This document shows positions 57,101 to 64,000 of a stretch of DNA of 64,000 nt, one piece after another (positions within the stretch are counted from its first letter, which is position 1; every line of letters starts with the position of its first letter). The notes below the pieces were generated by a model. The model searched no databases. It was not told the origin of the DNA and saw only the letters and a program-made list of their open reading frames with translations. The DNA comes from Austropuccinia psidii (lineage: Eukaryota; Basidiomycota; Pucciniomycetes; Pucciniales; Sphaerophragmiaceae): NCBI GenBank assembly GCA_023105745.1, contig JALGQZ010000011.1:25501975-25565974 (forward strand), read 5' to 3'. Position numbers and translations under genes: made by a program.

Positions 57101-59392
57101 ATGGAATTAAAAAACAAGGTAAAAAATACACCCAATAACCCAAAGATAATAATTGAACATGTGATGAAGAGAATACTTGAACAAAAGATAAATCTTACTC
57201 TTGAAGAAATATTATCAATGTCACCAACCTTTATTGATAAACTACAAAATTTAACTACCCAGGAAAAAGAAGCAATAAAATCAGTCAATACGTCAAATAT
57301 TCAAGAAAGACTACTTTCAGTAAAGCTACGGGACTATGATACCCCAAGATTACATTATGCATGCCCACTTGGATTTATGGAAGTATTTATTGGAAGAGAA
57401 GAATATCCTACAATGGCATTGGTGGATACTGGATCAGAAATTAATATAATACCAGAGGAAATTGCAATTCAAGCCTCACTTACAAGTAGAAAGCTCAATA
57501 TGAATCTCAGAGGAATTGGTGGACATACCACATCCTTGGTTGGACTCTCAGAATTTAAACCAATTACTATGATAACAGGAGAAGAAAAAGAAATTCATTT
57601 ATTCATAGCAAAAGGAGCTGTACACACCATACTTGGAAGACCATTTTTAGCAGATAATAATGTTAAATTGGAATTTTCACACAAGCAAGGGGAGATATTT
57701 AGTTATCCAGAGCAAGATGGACGTCGATTATGTTTACTAATATGTAACCCTCAAGCTATGGGCTGGCAAATTTCTCCACCAAGAGGTATGGAGCTTTGTG
57801 CATCTTCAGAGATCGGAAAATGGTCAATACATGGAGCAGAATCATCCAAAAGAAAAGAAACCGAGGAAACAGAAAGTCAATATTCAACAATAGTGAAGAC
57901 AGTATTTCTTGGACCAAACAGAATACCCTTCTCAGCTATTTTTGATGCAAAAAATTATTTGAATGTAATAACTCAGGAAATAGCCCTAAAAGCAGAATTA
58001 AAAATCAGCCCTTACACATCAAAATCAACAGATAACTTTTTGAAGCCAATTGGTCAAATTAAAAATCTTGAAGTCACTTTTGAAGGTGAAGAGAAAACCT
58101 ACCTGGACTTCTTAGTATTTGAAAATTTCGACCAGATAATAGATGAAGAAAAGTCAAGCATATTATCTTCATCTAAAGAAAGTATTCCACCTCAAACTGA
58201 AACAAAATCTAAAGGGAAGGATCCAGAAGAGGATGAATTGAAGGTAGAAGATAGTGAAGCAATAGAAAAAGTAAAAATGGAACTGAAGAAGATGAGAAGA
58301 AATTTGGACATGGCCATAGAAGACCCAGAGAAATGGCTAGCACTTGCGCTAAGTGGTATGAATGAAGAAGATAAAGTAGAAAGCCCACAGAAGAAATTTA
58401 AAATGGATCTGAAGCCACCTGAAGCAAATTCCTCAGGAATTGCAGAAGATTATTCAAATTTATTTCAGGAGAAAGCTTGGTACATTAGTGATACTGAAAA
58501 AATAAAAAATGACATAATCAATCCATTGGCAAAAAGAAAATTTGAAGAATTGGAAAAGGAAAGTGCCATAATTACTGAAGACAAAATGGATCAAGTTTGG
58601 GATAGAAATATTCAAAAGGGGATTGATAAAAAAATGGAAACAGCAGAATCAGAAGATGACTTGAAGTTATACCAACAAAATAATGAAGATTTGGAAGATA
58701 AATATAAGCAAGGAAGAATATTTGAAGATCTAGAAGAAGGAGAGTTATCAGAAAATACACAAAGGCTAGCTGGACTTAGCATTCTAGAAGAATTTAATCA
58801 TGCCTATGATCAAATATTCTGCTTTTCAAGCGCAACTGATCTATTTAATCAAAATAAAGGAACTACATCTGAATTACCAAATGACTCCCAGAATCAAAAT
58901 TGCATACAGGAAGACATACCAGAATATGAAGGACTGGAAGATTACATAATACTTCCAATAATAACATTTAAGGAACTGTATGATTATGAGCTAGATTTAC
59001 CAATAATTCAAACCAAACATATTTCAGAACTACCTGGATCAAATCTTACAAATGTTGATTTTCTGGAATTACTAACCACTATTGGAATCAAAGGAAATTT
59101 AAGGAATCCTTACTGGAAGAAGCCTTATGGATATTATCAAATGACAATAGAAGGACTGTATCACAAAATGTTATGGGCTCAAGAAGACTTGAATCTAGAT
59201 GGTTTGGAAATCTTGGCAGGAACTCTTTGCTCGTGTGATTTTGGGTACATGTTTATTCATGAAGTCAAAGGTTTTGTTTCTGAATGGAAAGGAAATACAC
59301 AAAGAAAACAATGCAACAAGATCTTTGGAGAAATATTGAAGGACATATGTCTTTCAGTAATTCACAACAGAAGGTTGAATATTTCTCAATAA
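57101..59392 (+). CDS. pro: E3 protease polyprotein: retropepsin, inactive second retropepsin, FLxLLT domain
   Basis: The in-frame continuation of Gag (open from 56822). Residues below count from 57101. Retropepsin at 93-215 has ALVDTGSEINIIPEE (DTG at 57425-57433) and ILGRPF. A second, similar domain at 264-347 begins VFLGPNRIPFSAI and has FDAKN where DTG should be (57941-57955). The first 33 residues of the two copies align without gaps with 13 identities. A Lys/Glu-rich, helical linker follows. The last ~120 residues carry the FLxLLT domain (LPGSNLTNVDFLELLTTIGI). The protease would release Gag and Pol products; the second domain cannot be catalytic and may aid dimerisation or binding. Confidence 0.85.
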   Translation: MELKNKVKNTPNNPKIIIEHVMKRILEQKINLTLEEILSMSPTFIDKLQNLTTQEKEAIKSVNTSNIQERLLSVKLRDYDTPRLHYACPLGFMEVFIGREEYPTMALVDTGSEINIIPEEIAIQASLTSRKLNMNLRGIGGHTTSLVGLSEFKPITMITGEEKEIHLFIAKGAVHTILGRPFLADNNVKLEFSHKQGEIFSYPEQDGRRLCLLICNPQAMGWQISPPRGMELCASSEIGKWSIHGAESSKRKETEETESQYSTIVKTVFLGPNRIPFSAIFDAKNYLNVITQEIALKAELKISPYTSKSTDNFLKPIGQIKNLEVTFEGEEKTYLDFLVFENFDQIIDEEKSSILSSSKESIPPQTETKSKGKDPEEDELKVEDSEAIEKVKMELKKMRRNLDMAIEDPEKWLALALSGMNEEDKVESPQKKFKMDLKPPEANSSGIAEDYSNLFQEKAWYISDTEKIKNDIINPLAKRKFEELEKESAIITEDKMDQVWDRNIQKGIDKKMETAESEDDLKLYQQNNEDLEDKYKQGRIFEDLEEGELSENTQRLAGLSILEEFNHAYDQIFCFSSATDLFNQNKGTTSELPNDSQNQNCIQEDIPEYEGLEDYIILPIITFKELYDYELDLPIIQTKHISELPGSNLTNVDFLELLTTIGIKGNLRNPYWKKPYGYYQMTIEGLYHKMLWAQEDLNLDGLEILAGTLCSCDFGYMFIHEVKGFVSEWKGNTQRKQCNKIFGEILKDICLSVIHNRRLNISQ

Positions 59393-59424
59393 CAACTGAA
59401 GTAATCCAATTTCAATCTCCAATT

Positions 59425-59491
59425 AAAAAAAAAAAAAAAAAAAAAAAAAACCACCATAAAAAATAGCAAAAATAATAAAAAAAAAAAACCT

Positions 59492-59518
<27 letters not shown>
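59425..59518. repeat. Poly(A) tracts after the first E3 ORF
   Basis: Two long A runs (about 26 and 30) separated by a short mixed segment. Lengths may be unreliable in an assembly. Confidence 0.8.
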
Positions 59519-59522
<4 letters not shown>

Positions 59523-59540
59523 TCATATCTGTATCAGTAT

Positions 59541-59762
59541 CAGGGCAGTGACCTCCTGCCTTATCAAAGAGGAATTTCAAATAGTTAAAAAACATAAAAA
59601 AAAAATCTTTTTTCAACATTCTTATAATTCAGGGCAGTGACCTCCTGCCTTATCAAAGAGGAATTTCAAATCATTCAAACTAACTTATAAAAAAAAAATC
59701 TTTTTTAAACACTCTTATCACTCAGGGCAGTGACCTCCTGCCTTATCAAAGAGGAATTTCAA
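59541..59762 (+). repeat. Three hairpin repeats (E3)
   Basis: Near-identical 40-bp copies start at 59541, 59630 and 59723: CAGGGCAGTGACCTCCTGCC then TTATCAAAGAGGAATTTCAA. Each folds as GGCAG-TGACCTC-CTGCC. They are equivalent to 5998-6490 in E1. Confidence 0.85.
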
Positions 59763-60030
59763 TTTTTTCAATTTTTTTTTCAAGTATCTTATCACTCAAG
59801 GCTATAAATCAGTATTCAATAAAGGACCTCAAACTCAACATTTTTCAAGATTTTTTTTTCTCAATGTATAAGTATTATGATTTTATTTTTTTAAAAAAAA
59901 CAGGGGTGGTTATCTGTTCTTATGCCACCTCATATATATTAAAAATGGCACAAGTTTGGGGAAGTGTGGGACCATAGGCCTTTATTAATGTTATTTCTTT
60001 TTTTTAAAAAAAAAACAATGAAAAGATGGT
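59763..60030. other. A/T-rich noncoding DNA in E3
   Basis: No gene seen. Homopolymer runs of T and A, and one TATAAATC-like word near 59803. Confidence 0.5.
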
Positions 60031-60470
60031 GTGAAGAAACAGAAAAAGAAGATATAGATAGCTCAAAATATCAAAATTATGACCGCCGGGCATAATTTTG
60101 TTCTTTGAGACAGGAAGAGAGAAAATATGGAAAGGAAAACAAGAAGAAACAAAAACCAACCAAAAAAAAAAGCTAGGCCATTCAGATACAGAAAAAGAAG
60201 ATAGAAGAAGTTCAAAATGTCAAAATTATGACCGCCGGTCATAATTTGGCCTAAAATCAAGAAAATTATCTCAAGACATGGGGGGAAAATCAACCAAACA
60301 AGCTAGGCTACTCAGATACAGAAAAGGAAGATCAAAGAATTTGAAATGTCAAATTTATGACCGCCGGTCATAATTGGGTCAGTGACTTCAGAAAAAGCAA
60401 GCAAATAGTATCTGGATAGGAAAAAAGAAGTAACCAAACAACAAAAGGTGCTCAGATACAGTAAAAGAAG
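60031..60470. repeat. Three ~130-bp repeats each carrying an ATTATGACCG palindrome
   Basis: Each unit starts CAGATACAGAAAAAGAAGA (or close) and contains ATTATGACCG-C-CGGTCATAAT. The palindromes are at about 60077-60097 (one mismatch), 60223-60243 (perfect) and 60354-60374 (one arm altered). A fourth partial unit at 60450 lacks the palindrome. Confidence 0.8.
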
Positions 60471-60525
60471 ACCTTGGAATATAAAATTAAACCAGAAAAG
60501 TAATTCAATTTATGGCACAATCAAC

Positions 60526-60885
60526 AAAAAAAAGACTACTCTGAGGTATACTGGATAACGTTAGCCCAATATTATTGGTTTAGCCACTCTTCGACGTACT
60601 CCCATACATCCACCTCAGAAATTCAAATTGAACACAGTAATCATAGATATGAAAGAGGGTGTGGGCTCCCCAAACATAGCCAGAATATCATTCAATTAGT
60701 CCTAACAGATCACCATAACTCAACAGATACTAGGCCATCAGTACAGAGCACCCCCCACAGAGTGATGAACATGATGCCAGCATGATTGTAGTTTGACGAC
60801 ACTGCTGCCAGAGGCGGGAATTGAACCCAGGACCTTGGTGAAAGTTGAAAGCAACCCGGAATCACTAACCACTACACCATTTCAA
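60526..60885 (-). ncRNA. tRNA-derived SINE-like unit in E3
   Basis: On the - strand, an A-box-like TGGTGTAGTGGTTA (60879-60866) and B-box GGGTTCAATTCCC (60828-60816) have tRNA spacing. The 5' and 3' acceptor arms do not pair, so it is not a functional tRNA. An unrelated body of about 270 bp follows and ends in T8 (60533-60526), a Pol III terminator. These are SINE features. The body contains CCAATA-T-TATTGG. No target duplication was found. Confidence 0.6.
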
Positions 60886-60944
60886 AATATAACATCACTC
60901 CTCAAATTGAAAACTCATTCAACATCACTCATCAATTTAATCAC

Positions 60945-60949
<5 letters not shown>

Positions 60950-60982
<33 letters not shown>

Positions 60983-61016
60983 TTAACAAAAAAAAAAAAA
61001 AAAAAATTTTTTTCAA

Positions 61017-61100
<84 letters not shown>

Positions 61101-61106
61101 TTTCAA

Positions 61107-61203
<97 letters not shown>

Positions 61204-61310
61204 TTTCACTTAAAAAAAAAAAAAAAAAAAAAAAAACAAAAATTGTTTCAACATAAAAAAAAAAAAAAAAAATTTTTTGACATAAAATAAAAAAAAAAAA
61301 AAATTATAAT
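60950..61310. repeat. Poly(A)/T7 tandem tracts
   Basis: Repeating A(15-45)-T(3-7)-CAACA units, at least seven. ORFs over them (poly-Lys or poly-Phe) are artefacts. The lengths are probably unstable. Confidence 0.85.
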
Positions 61311-61390
61311 AATAAAGATACATAAAATAGAAAATATTGATTAAAATTAAGGATAAAAGATCAGACCAAATAAAATAAAGCAAAAAAAAA

Positions 61391-61940
61391 TTAGTCCATG
61401 TATGACTTTAAACTACAGGGTAGCAACCTGAAGGCTAAAATTAGTCCTTGTATGACTTTAAACTACAGGGTAGCAACCTGAAGGCTAAAATTAGTCCTTG
61501 TATGACTTTAAACTACAGGGTAGGAACCTTAAGGCTAAAATTAGTCCTTGTATGACTTTAAACTACAGGGTAGCAACCTGAAGGCTAAAATTAGTCCTTG
61601 TATGACTTTAAACTACAGGGTAGCAACCTGAAGGCTAAAATTAGTCCTTGTATGACTTTAAACTACAGGGTAGCAACCTTAAGGCTAAAATTAGTCCTTG
61701 TATGACTTTAAACTACAGGGTAGCAACCTGAAGGCTAAAATTAGTCCTTGTATGACTTTAAACTACAGGGTAGCAACCTGAAGGCTAAAATTAGTCCTTG
61801 TATGACTTTAAACTACAGGGTAGCAACCTTAAGGCTAAAATTAGTCCTTGTATGACTTTAAACTACAGGGTAGCAACCTGAAGGCTAAAATTAGTCCTTG
61901 TATGACTCAAACTACAGGGGTAGCACACCAGAGGGCTGAA
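61391..61940 (+). repeat. 50-bp minisatellite with a three-unit higher-order period
   Basis: Eleven units at exact 50-bp steps from 61391 (the last degenerate), core TTAGTCCTTGTATGACTTTA then AACTACAGGGTAGCAACCTG. Units 3, 6 and 9 (61491, 61641, 61791) have AACCTT for AACCTG, giving a 150-bp period. The core resembles the dispersed motif of F1-R, and the array occupies the same place, before pol. Confidence 0.9.
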
Positions 61941-62040
61941 TATGGAAGTAACACCAAGGAATCAAGAAAACAAAAAAAAATAAAGATATCAAAATTAACA
62001 ACCAAAGTGAATAATAGGACAATGAAGAACATTCAATTAA

Positions 62041-62507
62041 ATAAAATATCAATAAGAGAAGAACTATTGGAAGCAAGAGCAATACAGATTGCAGCAAAAG
62101 AGGAAACAAGATTAGCAGCAGCAGAGAAATTAAGAGATTCAAGACACAAATCAATTCAATATTTGGACAAAAAGATGGCACATAGACTGTGAAATCCAAT
62201 TGAACCAGGGGACTTGGTATTAGTTTATAATAAACCACTTGAGTCACAGTGGGGATTACTCTTCAAGAACCGTTGGAATGGACCTTATAGAGTCATAAAT
62301 CAAGTTAATAATGGACCTTATGAGCTTGAAGAATTGGATGGCACCAAACTTACAAGAAAATTTGCAGCAAGTCACATCAAGAGGTTTTATCCAAGAGGAA
62401 AGGAAGCTCAATTAAGTTCAGAGTCAGAAAATGAAAGCAGTGAAGAAATTGAAGATGAAGAGTTAATATTGGAGGGAAAAGAAATTGAACAAAATGAATA
62501 TGATTGA
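62041..62507 (+). pseudogene. pol: Remnant of the Pol C-terminus (E3)
   Basis: IREELLEARAIQIAAKEE through MAHRL, a TGA at 62190-62192, then DLVLVYNKPLESQWGLLFKN and RWNGPYRVINQVNNGPYELE, ending in an acidic tail at 62507. It aligns with the last ~150 residues of F1-R Pol (11718-11278). The integrase catalytic core and all upstream Pol are missing. Confidence 0.85.
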
Positions 62508-62529
62508 TAATGGCAAGCTTTTCAACTGG

Positions 62530-62562
62530 AATGCTGGGGACAGCATTAAATGGAGAGGGGGA
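62530..62562 (+). promoter_or_regulatory. Stem-loop and polypurine tract (E3)
   Basis: AATGCTG-GGGA-CAGCATT (62530-62547), then AAATGGAGAGGGGGA to 62562, directly before the 3' LTR. Identical to F1-R. Confidence 0.8.
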
Positions 62563-64000
62563 TGTGGTATTCCATACCATTAGTACCAGTTTCAAGCTTA
62601 CCAATAAAACAAAAGAAAAAAATGATAATAAAACAAACTACGCAAAACATTTTTACACATTACAACTACAGATTTCAAACAGAAATATACAATACGCAGC
62701 CTCAAGATCTTATCAAAACAGTATAGTATCAAAGGATATATCCACCTTATCGCATCATCAATAACAAATTACATCATTAAAGGTAGTTAATCTAAATAAA
62801 GGTATATGAAAATGGACCAAAGCATCAGAAGCTGTATTTTCCCCACCTTGATTCAATTTAAAGAAGAAATACCTCAAGGCTATGCATAAAATTTCAATAT
62901 ATTTTCCAAGAACAAATGCTTCCTTAGTAATAATAACACGCATCAAACTTGATAGAAATGATACAATACTAAAATAAAACCACCAGCATAATTCTCTCAG
63001 AACATACGTAAAAAATAGAAACAAAAAGACTTTCTCTGCCTTCAAGAAAACATCACCAGCCAAATTATCTCAAAGACATCACATGATTTTGATAAGAAAC
63101 AGAAACACCAGCATAATTTTCTCATATACATCATATGACTAGAAGACAGTTCAATTTTCAGGAGCTGTATTTTCTCCACTTTCTTGGCAAAAATAAAATC
63201 CCACCAGCCAAATTATCTCAAACACATCACACGATTTTGATAAGGAAAAGAACCACCAGCATAATTCTCTCATAACATACGTAAAAAATAGAAACAGAAA
63301 TACTTTCCCCACCTTCAAGAAAACATCACCAGCCATATTATCTCAATGACCTCACATGACTCTGGGAAAAAGAAAATCTCACCAGCCAAATTATCTCAAA
63401 TACATCACATGATTTTGATAAGAAATAGAAACACCAGCATAATTTTCTCATATATATCATATGACTAGAAGACAGTTCAATTGTCAGGAGCTGTATTTTC
63501 TCCACTTTCTTGGCAAAAAGAAAATCCCACCAGCCAAATTATCTCAAATACATCACATGATTTTGATAAGAAAAAGAACCACCAGCATAATTCTCTCATA
63601 ACATACGTAAAAAATAGAAACAAAAAATACTTTCCCCACCTTCAAGAAAACATCACCAGCCATATTATCTCAATGACTTCACATGACTCTGATAAAAAGA
63701 AAATCTCACCAGCCAAATTATCTCAAATACATCACATGATTTTGATAAGAAACAGAAACACCAGCATAATTTTCTCATATATATCATATGACTAGAAGAA
63801 AGTTCAATTTTCAGGAGCTGTATTTTCTCCACTTTCTTGGCAAAAAAGAAAATCTCACCAGCCAAATTATCTCAAATACATCACATGATTTTGATAAGAA
63901 AAAGCACCACCAGCATAATTCTCTCAGAAAATACGTAACAAAGTCACCAAAAATGAAAGTGTCACCAGCAAAATTATCTCAAATACATCACATGATTTTG
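62563..64000 (+). repeat. 3' LTR of E3 (cut by window end)
   Basis: Starts TGTGGTATTCCATACC and matches the 5' LTR at an offset of exactly 10235 bp, with no difference that I can find. It should end near 64987. Confidence 0.93.

Larger units (their letters stand above)
52328..64000 (+). mobile_element. Ty3/Gypsy element of family F1, copy E3 (young, lacks RT and integrase core)
   Basis: 5' LTR 52328-54752, internal region 54753-62562, 3' LTR from 62563 past the window end. Wherever the LTRs overlap (about 1.4 kb) I see no difference, so the insertion is very recent. The internal region keeps Gag and protease with one stop, then hairpin repeats, poly-A tracts, a SINE-like unit, a minisatellite and only the C-terminal part of Pol. 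Reverse transcriptase, RNase H and the integrase catalytic core are absent. It must have been copied with enzymes supplied by another F1 element. Confidence 0.9.

Noticed and set aside
60800..60885. Functional tRNA gene
   Set aside because: A and B boxes are present but acceptor and anticodon stems do not form, and the 3' side runs into a non-tRNA body.
60793..61163. ORFs of poly-Lys and poly-Phe
   Set aside because: Created by homopolymer tracts.
61391..61940. CRISPR-like regular 50-bp repeats
   Set aside because: Whole units repeat with no unique spacers, inside a retrotransposon.

Overview
The window is AT-rich, intron-bearing eukaryotic DNA made almost entirely of transposable elements stacked inside one another. 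Copia and Ty3/Gypsy elements, short spliceosomal introns (GTAAGT...TAG) and a fungal Zn2Cys6 cluster place it in a fungus. From my knowledge of the families, the element with a Gag starting MPSTRSGASYNP and a C-terminal chromodomain, the Plavaka/Tnp2-type transposase and the Rad5/Rad16-like SNF2 gene point to a rust fungus (Pucciniales). Austropuccinia psidii is my best guess. That is recognition from memory, not a database result. I see no intact host gene.

Layout. (1) 1-7.7 kb: left part of a Ty3/Gypsy element (family F1, copy E1) on the + strand: LTR end, PBS, decayed gag-protease, and two copies of an unrecognised conserved domain. It is split by a solo LTR of a second family (LTR2) at 3627-5458. 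(2) 9.2-27.2 kb: a second F1 copy on the - strand (F1-R), with LTR 9206-11229, pol 11278-14439, a long noncoding interval full of a repeated motif, and the unrecognised domain at 26.7-27.2 kb. A complete Ty1/Copia element (19539-24773, 5-bp target duplication) sits in its noncoding part. (3) 27218-37983: a - strand chromovirus (E2) inserted in F1-R, itself carrying an F1 solo LTR (29970-31764) in its integrase; its right LTR breaks off at 37983. (4) 38-52 kb: visibly less AT-rich DNA with a Tnp2/Plavaka-type transposase (-), a spliced gene of unknown function (+), a SNF2 gene (-) and a spliced Zn2Cys6 gene (+). All four read through cleanly with predicted introns but carry nonsense codons. Long palindromes lie in the spacers. 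(5) 52328-64000: a third F1 copy (E3), very young (its two LTRs look identical where both are visible), keeping gag-protease but lacking reverse transcriptase, RNase H and the integrase core. It contains a tRNA-derived SINE-like insertion, a 50-bp minisatellite and extreme poly-A tracts.

The three F1 copies complement each other: E3 gives Gag-protease, F1-R gives Pol, and E1 shows the two-ORF arrangement between them. Together they describe a family with a separate Pol ORF, a tandem pair of retropepsin-like domains (the second without its catalytic triad), a duplicated conserved domain, RNA hairpin repeats after the first ORF, and a motif array before pol. Target-site duplications and restored reading frames give the nesting order: F1-R first, then Copia and E2 into F1-R, then an F1 solo LTR into E2; E3 is the youngest.
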